Below are positions 18,033-26,739 of a stretch of 64,000 nucleotides of DNA, piece after piece. The position numbers were made by a program, and so were the translations under genes. The notes under the pieces are model-generated. The model saw only the letters and a list, made by a program, of their open reading frames with translations. It was not told where the DNA came from and did no database searches. The DNA comes from Cryobacterium sp. PH31-O1 (GTDB lineage Bacteria; Actinomycetota; Actinomycetes; Actinomycetales; Microbacteriaceae). Each line of letters begins with the position of its first letter. Positions within the stretch are counted from its first letter, which is position 1. The DNA lies in contig NZ_JASITB010000009.1 in NCBI RefSeq assembly GCF_030063455.1, positions 79,199-143,198 of the forward strand. Direction: 5' to 3'.

Positions 18033-19720
18033 CAGGTACCCGCTGGCAGCCCCGGCAGATACACCGGGGGGTAGGCATCCATCGACATGGTGTCCGCATA
18101 AGCTGGGTCGGAGGTGATCGGGTCGTTCACCCGATAGTCACCGACCGCAAACTGCACCATCATGTCGTGGTCTTCGTGCACGAGGTTGTGGCAGTGGATC
18201 ATGTAGCGGCCGCCGGCGTCCCGCCCGGTGTCGAACTGCATCAGCGCCGTGATCGACTCATTTTCACCCGCATAGAAGACGTCCTTCGGTCCGTTTTCCC
18301 AAGCGAACGGCTTGCCGCCGTTGGTATTGCGGCCGATGATCTTGGCGTCGATCAGGTGAATGTGCACCGGGTGGAACCAGCCGCCGGAAGCGTTGGTGAT
18401 GGTCCACTGTTCGACGTCGTAGGGCTGCGGATTACCAAACAGTTTGGTGAATCGGGAGGCCGCGACGTCATCCCAGGTCGTGCCGTTGATTTTCCAGACG
18501 CCGTTCACTTTCTCCACCTTGAGCTGCCTCTTGACCTTTGCCATGTCGGGGGTGAGGCTCATCGTGGCGATACCGCCCAGGTGAGGGTGGACCGAGCCAC
18601 CGTCATCGAGCGTCGCCGGAATCGACGAGATGCTGCCCAAGTTCGACCCGGAATCGGCAACGACTTCGAATCGCATGATCTTGCCGGTATTTGCAAAATT
18701 GACGTTGTTTTTGTTACTCAGATTTTTTAGGTCAATTTTCTGTCCGACCCGATACTTGCGAAAGTCGACCAGAATCTCGTAGCGCTCGGCGGTACCGTGC
18801 CGCCAGGAGCTGACCGCCTGCACGATCGGGGTCATGCCAGCATCAGTGCCGACCACATACATCGGGTCGCCGGTCGACAGGGTCGGGCGGTAGGAACGGG
18901 AGATTGAGGCCACCAGCACCCGAAACCGATAGATGCGCGGCTTGACCTTCATGGTCGGCCAGGGCACGCCGTTGACCAGGATGATATCGCCGTAGAGGCC
19001 GACGTGCAGGCGGTCGTTGTAGCCGAGCGACCCGTCCGCATTGAACATGGCATCGGAGATCATCAGCGGCACGTCGAACTCACCCTGGGGCAGCTGCCCA
19101 CGCTCATAGTCGTCCGAGAGGGGATAAAACGCAGCCAGACCCGAGTAGACATTTTGGGCGGTGAGGTGGTGGTTGTGGTCGTGGTACCACAGGGTTCGCG
19201 CGGTCTGCCAGTTCGGGTAGTGGTAGGTTTTCACGCCGCCGGGGGCAGTGAAGTCGTGGGCATAGCCGTCGTACTGCGGCAGGGATGCTGAGCCGTGCAG
19301 GTGGGTCACGGTGCGGAAGGCGTTGGTGTGCAGCAGGCCCTTGGCCGGCAGCGCGTTGCGAATGCGCACCTCGCACCTCGTGCCCTGCACCGCCCGAATC
19401 GTCGGCCCTGGGAAGATACCGTTGTACCCGGCGATCGTGGTCGACAGGCCAGGCACGAACTGCGCCTGGCCGAGTTTTTCGGTGAGTGCGTACCGGGCGA
19501 ACGGGCGGTCGGGGTCTCCGTCATCGAATCCGGTTTGGAACGGAGCGAGTACCGGCGGGCGACGAAAGACGCCGGCGTATGGCACGGGCATGTTCTGAGG
19601 GGCGAGCAGGCTCTGGGTGAGCAGTGGCACGGTCGGAACGACATCGTCGTTGCCTCCCATGCCGGCCAGACCGAGCGCTCCAAAGGCACCGAACTGGAGA
19701 ACTTCCCTGCGTGATGTCAT
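18032..19720 (-). CDS. Exported multicopper oxidase (CotA/bilirubin oxidase-like)
   Basis: 562 residues. The N-terminus MTSRREVLQFGAFGALGLAG is Tat-like (a single Arg pair followed by a hydrophobic stretch), so export of the folded, metal-loaded enzyme is likely. All four copper motifs are present in order: THLHGS near residue 140, WYHDHNHH near 180, HPVHIH near 452 and HCHNLVHEDHDMM near 511-523. The last gives the type 1 Cys, two His and an axial Met. It therefore can oxidise phenolics or metals and reduce oxygen to water. It is similar in build to CotA and phenoxazinone synthase. GAGGAGAGG precedes the ATG. It lies 98 bases after the peroxidase gene on the same strand, and both products are exported oxidases. 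Confidence 0.92.
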   Translation of the reverse strand: MTSRREVLQFGAFGALGLAGMGGNDDVVPTVPLLTQSLLAPQNMPVPYAGVFRRPPVLAPFQTGFDDGDPDRPFARYALTEKLGQAQFVPGLSTTIAGYNGIFPGPTIRAVQGTRCEVRIRNALPAKGLLHTNAFRTVTHLHGSASLPQYDGYAHDFTAPGGVKTYHYPNWQTARTLWYHDHNHHLTAQNVYSGLAAFYPLSDDYERGQLPQGEFDVPLMISDAMFNADGSLGYNDRLHVGLYGDIILVNGVPWPTMKVKPRIYRFRVLVASISRSYRPTLSTGDPMYVVGTDAGMTPIVQAVSSWRHGTAERYEILVDFRKYRVGQKIDLKNLSNKNNVNFANTGKIMRFEVVADSGSNLGSISSIPATLDDGGSVHPHLGGIATMSLTPDMAKVKRQLKVEKVNGVWKINGTTWDDVAASRFTKLFGNPQPYDVEQWTITNASGGWFHPVHIHLIDAKIIGRNTNGGKPFAWENGPKDVFYAGENESITALMQFDTGRDAGGRYMIHCHNLVHEDHDMMVQFAVGDYRVNDPITSDPAYADTMSMDAYPPVYLPGLPAGT

Positions 19721-19765
19721 GACCTCTCCTCAAGGCTTTGTGCGTGTGTGGTGGTGCTGGTGGGA

Positions 19766-19797
19766 CCGGCCGGCGACTGGATCAAGTCACCGGCCGG
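19766..19797. terminator. Long GC-rich hairpin after the peroxidase gene
   Basis: Arms CCGGCCGGCGACT and AGTCACCGGCCGG around a GGATCA loop, with one mismatch in 13 pairs. It lies between the peroxidase stop (19819) and the multicopper oxidase start (19720). There is no T run, so it may only reduce read-through or protect the 3' end. Confidence 0.45.
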
Positions 19798-19818
19798 GTG
19801 AAGCGGATCAGGTGTTTC

Positions 19819-22800
19819 TTAGAGCACGGTGCCGGTCGTGAAGGTCCACGTACTCGTCACCAGGGGGTTTCCGATCAGATCTCGAACGCTCGTGTTGCCA
19901 CCGGTAATGGTCACCCGGTACTGCACGTTCGAGGTCAGGGTCACCGAGGGGTTGATCGTCAGCACGTTGGTGGTGGCGTTGAACGCCGCTGCCGATGTGA
20001 CGACCGCCCCGGTGGAGACCCGGGTGATCCGAACCGTGGTCGCGCTGACTCCGGTGATGTCTTCACTGAAGGTCGCGGTCACGTTGGCGTTCCGGCGCAC
20101 CGCGGTGGCTCCCGCTGCGGGAGTCCTCGTGGTGATCGTCGGTGCCGGACCGGTGATGAACGACCAGGTGCTCGTCGCCATCGTGTTGCCGGCCGCGTCA
20201 CGGATGCCCGAGAGCGTGGCCGTGTAGGTGCGGTCGGTGAGCAGTGTCACACTCGGGTTCAGAGTCGCGACTCGTGTCGTGGCGTTGTACGAAACCACGG
20301 CTGCAATCACCGTGGTACCGCGCCGCAACACGAACGTCGTGCCGCTGACCCCGGTGACCGGTTCGCTGAACGTCGCCGTCAGGTTGCCGGTCTGGCTGAT
20401 CGAGCGAGCATCGGCTGCCGGTGTGCGTGCGGTCACCGTGGGAAGCACGAAGTCCGTACGCGGTGTGACAACCGCCGAACGAGCGGATGCCGCTCCGGTA
20501 CCGACTGCGTTGATCGCGGCGACATCGAAGGTGTATCCGGTTCCATTCGTGAGCGACCCGATCACCGCGCTGGTGACGTTAGCCACCGTCGTGGTACCCG
20601 TGGCCGTCGCGCCCGCTCCGATGAAGGTGCGAACCCGGTAGCCGGTGATCGGCGCCTGGTTGGCCACCGGCGCCGGGGCGGCCCAGTTCACAGTCGCCGA
20701 GGCGTTTCCAGCGACCGGGGTTCCGATCACTGGAGCGCCAGCGACCACCTGCACTACCGGGGCTGTCGGCGTGACCACTACCGAACGAGCCGAGGCAGGT
20801 CCGGTGCCGACCGCGTTGATCGCGGCGACATCGAAGGTGTACCCCGTTCCGTTGGTCAGTACCGTGATAGTCACGGATGACTGGCTGGCGACATTCGAGG
20901 TGCGGGTTGCAGTGGTGCTCGCGCCGACAAAGGTGCGAACGCGGTAGCCGGTGATCGGTGCCTGGTTGGCCACCGGTGCGGGGGCCGTCCAATTGACGGT
21001 CACCTGAGCGTTACCAGCGACCGGGGTTCCGATCGTCGGAGCGCCAGCGACCACCTGCACCACGGGAGCCGACGGAGTCACCGCGTTGGACGAAGCCGAG
21101 AATGCGCTCGTTCCCTCCGCGTTGGTCGCCGAAACCTGGAAGGTGTAGCTGGAACCGTTGGTCAGCCCGGTGACAACCAGGTTGAACGCGGTGCCGGCGG
21201 CGGTGCGCAGGGCGCCCACCTGTGCTCCGGCCGAATCGAGCACCTTCACCGAGAAGCTGGTGGGGATGCCGGTCAGTGATGCGATCCAATCAACGGTGGC
21301 CTGCCCATTACCGGCAACTGCGTTGACGGCGGTCGGGGTTCCCGGGGCTACGGTGTCGCTGAACTGCAGGCGTTCGACGTTGCGCAGGGTGTCAGTGCCA
21401 TCGGTACCGCGGTTGTCGAGAACCGTGGTGGTCGATCCCGCCGAACCGAGAGTGCCGTCGCCACCGGTGGTGGTGACCTCGTAATCGCTGGTCAAACCTG
21501 AGAACTGTGCGGTGTCGGTGCCGCCAGATCCGGACAGGATTTCGCGGACTGTGACGATGTTGCCGGGGTCGACAACTCCCGCAAAGACCGCTTCCTGCAG
21601 TGTCTGACCGGTGAGGTTACCGGCGCCATCGCGCAGGTACTGGCTCGCCATGGCGGTCTGCCCCGCATTCTCGACGCTGGCACTACCAATCTCGGTCGCC
21701 GGGTCGCTCGGATTAGTCCGAACGCTCAGTCGCACATTGAGGTAGGCGTCACCGTCGATGATGTCATCGGCGCCACGGCCCTCGATCAGGTCGCTGCCGC
21801 CGCCACCCAGGAGGATGTTGCCATCACCCCAGACGTTGGCGCCAGTGAGAATCGGGCAATCATTCGATGCCGACTGCGCGACGACCGCACTCAACGGAGT
21901 GGCCAGTGGTGGTACCAAAGCGTCCAGACCGTCAATCCGGTTAAGGCCGTCCTGATCCAGCACGTCACACCCGATGAAGCCACCACCGCCAACGGCACTG
22001 GGAACAACGTCGTCGCCACGAAGGATGTCATTGAGGTTTGCGCCAGAGAGCGCCTCAGCCTCGTTGAACTTGTCGCGAACTCCAACCTGAAGGACACCTA
22101 GCGCCGGGAATGGCAGCGCGAGGTCCGCATCCTGTGGCTGCGGGTCTCCAAGGCCGATCTCCCAGTCATAGCCAGAACCGCCGGCGACCTTTTCGATTCC
22201 GGGGCCAGCAAGACCGACGTCATCGCCGCCCTCCATGTCGTAGTCGTCGTCACCGCCCTGGCCGATGAGGATATCGGAACCGGGCTTCTGGGAGTCATCC
22301 AGGAAGAACAGGTTGCTGCTATCTCCGATCAATAGGTCTGGCTGATCGCCGCCCTCCTCCCAGTCGTCGCCACTGTCTCCGAGGGCTTCATCGATGCCCT
22401 CGCCCAGAATGATGAAGTCGTCACCGGCTCCACCGAAGGTCACGTTGGCATTGGCTCCACCGTTGGTGAAGTCATTGCCCTCGCCACCCATGACGATGTC
22501 AAGACCCGGACCGGCGTTGATCGCGTCGTTGCCGGGACCGCCCTTGGACACATCATCGCCCCCAAGGTCGGTGAGGATGTCGTTGCCTTCGCCACCGAGT
22601 GCGACGTCGGCACCGCCACCACCCTCGATGATGTCGTTACCGGCACCACCCCAGAAGGTGTCGTTATCGTTGCCGCCGAACATCCGGTTGACTCCGAGAG
22701 CGCCGTTGTAGACGCTCTGGCCATTGATACCGGCCGGGTCGAGGCTGTTGCGGGCGCGGTATTTAATGGTGCCGTCGGGCATACGAATCAGCAGTGCCGT

Positions 22801-25686
22801 TTCGTCACAGTCCGAGTTCACGTCATTTGCGACCGTGTTGCCGAAGGTTGCATAGCCCGCGGCCGTTCCAGCCAAATTCTTCAACTCGAACTTGCAATCA
22901 GCAGTCGCAAACGCATCGGCCTTCAGGGTATGGGCGGGGGTGTTGCGCATGATCATCTCGGCGAACGAGTTGCCCTCGAGCTGGGTGCGCAGATTCATGC
23001 CGGGTGTGCGCGCCAGGTAGTACAGGCGGTCACCGTTCTGCAGTTCAGTCAGCTGGTTCTCAAACACGTAGTTGAACGTGGTTCCCAACAGACCGCCGAA
23101 CGGTGTCGTCACCTCGGCGAGGCCACCAACCCACAGGTCGATGTCATCGACTCCAGTGACCGAGTGGGTTCCGGTGTTGGCATACGCATCGGTGCTGTTC
23201 ATGAACGCTGCAGCATCGGCGGGTGAAACCTCGCCAGCCAGCACATTGGGGGCAACGATCAGCCGTGCGGCCTCACGCTTTCCCGCCATGGTGCCCTCTC
23301 CGGTGATCGACGGGTGCTGCCCGTACGCAGCGACAAAGTTGACCAGCGAGGTGGGGTTCTTGAGGTTTTCACCAAAGTCGACCCAGCTGATGTACGGCTT
23401 GAGCGCGCCATCATTCGTCGAGTTGAACAGCTCCCGGCGAAGAACGTTGAGCGTCGAGATGCCCTCCGAGCGAGCGCGCGTCATGTTGATCGCCGCAAGG
23501 TCCAGGGGAAGACCGAGCAGGTTGTTGCGCAGGGTGTCGGTGACAAACTCATCGAGTTCGTTTGCGACCTGATCGGACATGCCCATGATCACGCTGCTGG
23601 CCGCCTGTTCGGAGGTCAACTCACCGGCCGGACCGCCATCGGTGTACGACGGTGGGTTCAGGAAACCGTCGAGCAATGACACGTCGTTCTTGCTCCCAAG
23701 GATGTCGTCGGAAGTTCCGTAGACACCATCGGCGCCGACCCGGTCCTCGTTCGTACGCGAGATCGTCTCGGTCAACATGGAGTGACCGAAGCGATACACC
23801 GCGTGAGCGAACTCGGCCTTGATGGCCGGGTTGATCTCGGTCTGAGTGAACGCAAACGGCTGGAAGGGGTTGATCCCCGGCTGAACCTTGCGCGCAAACT
23901 CCTCAAAGACGAGGTGCTGGTATTCCATTTCTGTGATGAAGCGAGCCGCCTGGAAGATGCGCTCACCGTTCCAGCCGTCTGCTCCGCCAGCCAGCTTCCA
24001 CTCGGCCAGGGCCGCGATGCCTTTGGCTGACGTGTCGTTGGTGAGGGTGTTCTCGATGTCAGCAACGAGACGGTCGTGCTCGGAGTGGAAAATCTGGTGA
24101 ACCGCGGTGAGGCCAATGTTCTCGTTGACCCGTCCATCCCCTGCGATGAAGTGCGCGTTGAGCATTTCATCGTCGTAGGTACCGGCGGGCTGGTTGGCGA
24201 AGTCGGCACTGGCGGTGTTGTTGAGGTCAGGCGAAAGTCCCGTCTTCGGCTCGGCATTGTGCGCGATGTCGGTTAGGAACGGAGTGTCGAAGTAGAGCAC
24301 GTTGCTCGGCACGGGCACCGGGGCGCTGATATTGCCTTCGACCATTCCGGTCGCTGTGACGTACATCGGCAGGTTGCGATCTGGCCCCGGGATGAACTTG
24401 CCATAAGCGTCAACAGCCATCTGCGGAACGTTGAGCACGTCCTTGTCTTCGAGAAGGAGCCCGAGAAGGCTAGCCGCCTGAGCCTTGGTGGTGGCCCAGG
24501 TAGCCATGCCACCAGCCGTCGGGCCGGCGGGACCGCCGAGCAGCTTGCCGGTCGAGACCGGAAAGCCAGCCGAGTTGTTGACATACTCGCGCAGGAACAA
24601 CTGGTGCGAGGCGTGCGAGGTATAGGTCTGGCTCTGATCGACCCAGGGTGAGTCGGTGTTGACCGCGTCCTGGACGTCATCCGCTGTACCGAGGGCGCCA
24701 TCGGCACCTGGCTGATTCTGCCCACGGGTGAGCACCATGAACGCCTGGTTGGCCGGAACTTCGTCGCCGTTACCGACGATGCCGTCCGGACCGGCGACCC
24801 GGAGCGGGTCATCAGACTTGAGCGGCACGAAGACGGTTCCGCCGCCCTTTACGGTCTGGTCAACGCCGTGGTCGAAGAACTGACCGAACAGGGTGAACAG
24901 GGAGTTATACGGCGGCGAGAGGCCGACATCCGTAGTGACATTAGGAATGAACAGGGTCTGGCCAGCCGGCACGCAGCCAGCGGGCACGCCTGCGGGCTGG
25001 GCCGGCGTCGGGTCAGTCGTGCAGGGCACGACGCTTTCGCCGCCCTGAGCACGCACGGGGAATCCGGCTGCCGCGATGGCCGAAGGGTTCGTGGAGGTCT
25101 GGTCTACGATCAAGTTGCTGACGATGCGGGGGTCGGCGTCGAAGACGTTGCCGCTCTTCTGCTGGTACGACGAGGGGCCGGTTGGCCCGAAGCCCGGAAG
25201 CACCGGGTCAGCGTCGCGGAACGATGTCGTCGTCAGCCGCGGGAACACTTGGTCTGCCGCGCCGAAGGTCTCCTGGCCGGGCTGCAGGTTGTTGCAGGAA
25301 CCGTCGACCGTGCGCAGTCCGAGCGAGAGCAGCGGGCTGGCAATTTGGTTAGCACCGGTGCCGACGAGCGCACCGCAGGGGCCGGTCGCCGAGGTGGTAT
25401 TGGCCACGTGGGCTTCGGCGATCTTGATCTGCTTGAGAATGTAGGCGAGATCCGAGGCGGTAACCGCGAAGCCCTGGCCGACCGGGGCAACCGCCGCCTG
25501 GGCCGGGAGTGCGGCCGAGAGGCCCAGCCCCGCATAGAGCACGGCGGCCATGCCAGCCGCCAGCATGCGCATGGGCTTTCCGAAGACTTTCCGCGGTCTG
25601 CCACTGTCCGGAGAAGGGGGACTACCTCGCATCCCGGTTGTACTGCGACTGCTGCGAACAATTCCTTTGCCTTCGAACCTGCTCAT
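19819..25686 (-). CDS. Giant secreted animal-type haem peroxidase with RTX, Fn3 and Ig-like domains (MopA-like)
   Basis: 1955 residues. A long signal peptide (hydrophobic MRMLAAGMAAVLYAG..., cleaving after AQA near residue 65) is followed by an animal-type haem peroxidase (about 160-950). The family's catalytic set can be placed by alignment to myeloperoxidase: Q269, D272 and H273 in FGQFFDHGVD (distal His, haem-linking Asp), R519 and E522 in GDGRVNEN (catalytic Arg, haem-linking Glu), and proximal H635 in RFGHSML. The Met that gives myeloperoxidase its sulfonium link is Asn. About 13 RTX nonapeptides (GGAGNDIIE type) span roughly 1005-1122 and more lie near 1290. Three Fn3 domains (about 1445-1745) and two SbsA-like Ig domains end the protein. 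Peroxidases of this architecture include MopA, a Mn(II)-oxidising enzyme. The start follows a TAGGTG ribosome site. Confidence 0.9.
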   Translation of the reverse strand: MSRFEGKGIVRSSRSTTGMRGSPPSPDSGRPRKVFGKPMRMLAAGMAAVLYAGLGLSAALPAQAAVAPVGQGFAVTASDLAYILKQIKIAEAHVANTTSATGPCGALVGTGANQIASPLLSLGLRTVDGSCNNLQPGQETFGAADQVFPRLTTTSFRDADPVLPGFGPTGPSSYQQKSGNVFDADPRIVSNLIVDQTSTNPSAIAAAGFPVRAQGGESVVPCTTDPTPAQPAGVPAGCVPAGQTLFIPNVTTDVGLSPPYNSLFTLFGQFFDHGVDQTVKGGGTVFVPLKSDDPLRVAGPDGIVGNGDEVPANQAFMVLTRGQNQPGADGALGTADDVQDAVNTDSPWVDQSQTYTSHASHQLFLREYVNNSAGFPVSTGKLLGGPAGPTAGGMATWATTKAQAASLLGLLLEDKDVLNVPQMAVDAYGKFIPGPDRNLPMYVTATGMVEGNISAPVPVPSNVLYFDTPFLTDIAHNAEPKTGLSPDLNNTASADFANQPAGTYDDEMLNAHFIAGDGRVNENIGLTAVHQIFHSEHDRLVADIENTLTNDTSAKGIAALAEWKLAGGADGWNGERIFQAARFITEMEYQHLVFEEFARKVQPGINPFQPFAFTQTEINPAIKAEFAHAVYRFGHSMLTETISRTNEDRVGADGVYGTSDDILGSKNDVSLLDGFLNPPSYTDGGPAGELTSEQAASSVIMGMSDQVANELDEFVTDTLRNNLLGLPLDLAAINMTRARSEGISTLNVLRRELFNSTNDGALKPYISWVDFGENLKNPTSLVNFVAAYGQHPSITGEGTMAGKREAARLIVAPNVLAGEVSPADAAAFMNSTDAYANTGTHSVTGVDDIDLWVGGLAEVTTPFGGLLGTTFNYVFENQLTELQNGDRLYYLARTPGMNLRTQLEGNSFAEMIMRNTPAHTLKADAFATADCKFELKNLAGTAAGYATFGNTVANDVNSDCDETALLIRMPDGTIKYRARNSLDPAGINGQSVYNGALGVNRMFGGNDNDTFWGGAGNDIIEGGGGADVALGGEGNDILTDLGGDDVSKGGPGNDAINAGPGLDIVMGGEGNDFTNGGANANVTFGGAGDDFIILGEGIDEALGDSGDDWEEGGDQPDLLIGDSSNLFFLDDSQKPGSDILIGQGGDDDYDMEGGDDVGLAGPGIEKVAGGSGYDWEIGLGDPQPQDADLALPFPALGVLQVGVRDKFNEAEALSGANLNDILRGDDVVPSAVGGGGFIGCDVLDQDGLNRIDGLDALVPPLATPLSAVVAQSASNDCPILTGANVWGDGNILLGGGGSDLIEGRGADDIIDGDAYLNVRLSVRTNPSDPATEIGSASVENAGQTAMASQYLRDGAGNLTGQTLQEAVFAGVVDPGNIVTVREILSGSGGTDTAQFSGLTSDYEVTTTGGDGTLGSAGSTTTVLDNRGTDGTDTLRNVERLQFSDTVAPGTPTAVNAVAGNGQATVDWIASLTGIPTSFSVKVLDSAGAQVGALRTAAGTAFNLVVTGLTNGSSYTFQVSATNAEGTSAFSASSNAVTPSAPVVQVVAGAPTIGTPVAGNAQVTVNWTAPAPVANQAPITGYRVRTFVGASTTATRTSNVASQSSVTITVLTNGTGYTFDVAAINAVGTGPASARSVVVTPTAPVVQVVAGAPVIGTPVAGNASATVNWAAPAPVANQAPITGYRVRTFIGAGATATGTTTVANVTSAVIGSLTNGTGYTFDVAAINAVGTGAASARSAVVTPRTDFVLPTVTARTPAADARSISQTGNLTATFSEPVTGVSGTTFVLRRGTTVIAAVVSYNATTRVATLNPSVTLLTDRTYTATLSGIRDAAGNTMATSTWSFITGPAPTITTRTPAAGATAVRRNANVTATFSEDITGVSATTVRITRVSTGAVVTSAAAFNATTNVLTINPSVTLTSNVQYRVTITGGNTSVRDLIGNPLVTSTWTFTTGTVL
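20455..21045 (-). repeat. Tandem duplicated Fn3 modules inside the peroxidase gene
   Basis: Two adjacent modules of about 290 bases encode nearly the same sequence (IGTPVAGNA, APAPVANQAPITGYRVRTF, LTNGTGYTFDVAAINAVGTG). They are also alike at the DNA level, which points to a recent internal duplication. A third, more distant Fn3 copy precedes them. Confidence 0.8.
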
Positions 25687-25786
25687 GACGCACCTATCTC
25701 TTCAGGGTGAGCGAATGCTGTAAGAGTGCGATGTGGGCCTTATGGAAACCTTGTGCATTCCCCGCGACGTCCGCCCCCTCTACTGC

Positions 25787-25858
25787 GGACGGGGCCCAGG
25801 CCCCGTCCCGGGGCCCAGGTTATAAACTGGGCCCACGTTCCGGGCCCGGGCCCCGTCC
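25787..25858. repeat. GGGCCC palindromic repeat, copy C
   Basis: A 22-base palindrome with one centre change (25787-25808), a hairpin GGGCCCAG...TGGGCCC with the inner sequence GTTATAAAC (25811-25834), and a closing GGGCCCGGGCCCCGTCC (25842-25858). It has the same three-part build as copy B. It lies between the divergent peroxidase and TetR genes, so their promoters must lie around or within it. Confidence 0.85.
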
Positions 25859-25915
25859 ACGTTTTCCCGGCGGGTACGACGGCCGCCCACCGTTCCGTGC
25901 TAATTTCGCCAGATC

Positions 25916-26665
25916 ATGTCTGATCTGCCTGCCCCCTCCGAACTGCCCAATTTCGCCCTTCCTCAGGCCGCGCGGCAAGCGGATGCCCGCAGCCGCGTCG
26001 CCGTCGCCGACATCGCCGTTGGCCTGTTCCAGGCCCAGGGCTATGAGGCCACGAGCACCGCGCAGATCGCCGCCGCTGCCGGCGTGTCCCGCAGCACTTT
26101 CTTTCGCCAGTTCCGGTCGAAGGACGACGTGATCTTCGCCGACCATGATGAGCTGCTCGAGCAGATCGGCGACTATTTCTCCGCCGAACACGACGACCCC
26201 TGGCTGGCCGTCTGTACGGCAGCGGCGCTCGTATTCGAGCGGTTTCGGGAGCGCCTTGAGATCGTGCGGGTGCGCGACCTGCTGGTGCGCCAGACATCCG
26301 TTCTGCGTGACCGGGAAACCGTGATGGTGTCGCGCTATGAGAAGACCTTCTCGGCCTTTCTGCGGCGCGTGCTGCCGGGCGTCGACCCGGTGATCGCGAT
26401 TCAGTTCGCGGCCGCCGTGACCGCCACGCACAATTTTGAGCTGCGCCGCATGATTCGCGCCAACGACTCAGAACGGATGCCCGATTCGGCCGGCCTCGCC
26501 GCCCAGCTTCAAACGGTGCGCCATCGCTTCGCCCCCGTCGTCGCTCGACGCGAAGCCGCCGAAATGCCCGCCAGCGACCTGCTCGTCGCGGTTTTTCCCG
26601 CGTCGGCACTGCCAGAGAGTGTTGCCAAGGCGCTCGAGAAGCAGCTCCGCTCTCTAACGCTTTGA
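25916..26665 (+). CDS. TetR-family transcriptional regulator
   Basis: 249 residues. The N-terminal DNA-binding domain (about 25-75) has AVADIAVGLFQAQGYEATSTAQIAAAAGVSRSTFFRQF as landmarks, typical of TetR/AcrR. A helical ligand-binding domain follows with a long C-terminal extension. Its stop codon TGA is the first half-site of a TGACACTAAGTGTCA palindrome that belongs to the promoter of the downstream acyl-CoA dehydrogenase gene. The regulator therefore probably represses that gene in response to an acyl-CoA or related ligand. The ATG at 25916 has no clear Shine-Dalgarno sequence. Confidence 0.9.
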   Translation: MSDLPAPSELPNFALPQAARQADARSRVAVADIAVGLFQAQGYEATSTAQIAAAAGVSRSTFFRQFRSKDDVIFADHDELLEQIGDYFSAEHDDPWLAVCTAAALVFERFRERLEIVRVRDLLVRQTSVLRDRETVMVSRYEKTFSAFLRRVLPGVDPVIAIQFAAAVTATHNFELRRMIRANDSERMPDSAGLAAQLQTVRHRFAPVVARREAAEMPASDLLVAVFPASALPESVAKALEKQLRSLTL

Positions 26666-26707
26666 CACTAAGTGTCACTTGACGTGACACTCCGTGTCAG
26701 GTAGAAC
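26663..26707 (+). promoter_or_regulatory. Promoter with two TetR-type operators
   Basis: TTGACG (26679-26684), a 17-base spacer and TAGAAC (26702-26707) form a strong promoter for the gene at 26740. One palindrome, TGACACTAAGTGTCA (26663-26677), lies just upstream of the -35 box and overlaps the tetR stop codon. The second, TGACACTCCGTGTCA (26685-26699), fills the spacer. The centres are 22 bases apart, two helical turns. Repression by two bound dimers is the natural reading. Confidence 0.82.
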
Positions 26708-26739
26708 TGTAGTCACGCCCGCAACCGTGAAAGGCACTG

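Noticed and set aside
19738..20880. Plus-strand open frame of 380 codons
   Set aside because: Antisense to the repetitive 3' part of the peroxidase gene; composition is shadow-like and no domain is visible.
20455..21045. Possible CRISPR or satellite array
   Set aside because: The repetition comes from duplicated Fn3 coding modules; there are no short repeats with unique spacers anywhere in the window.
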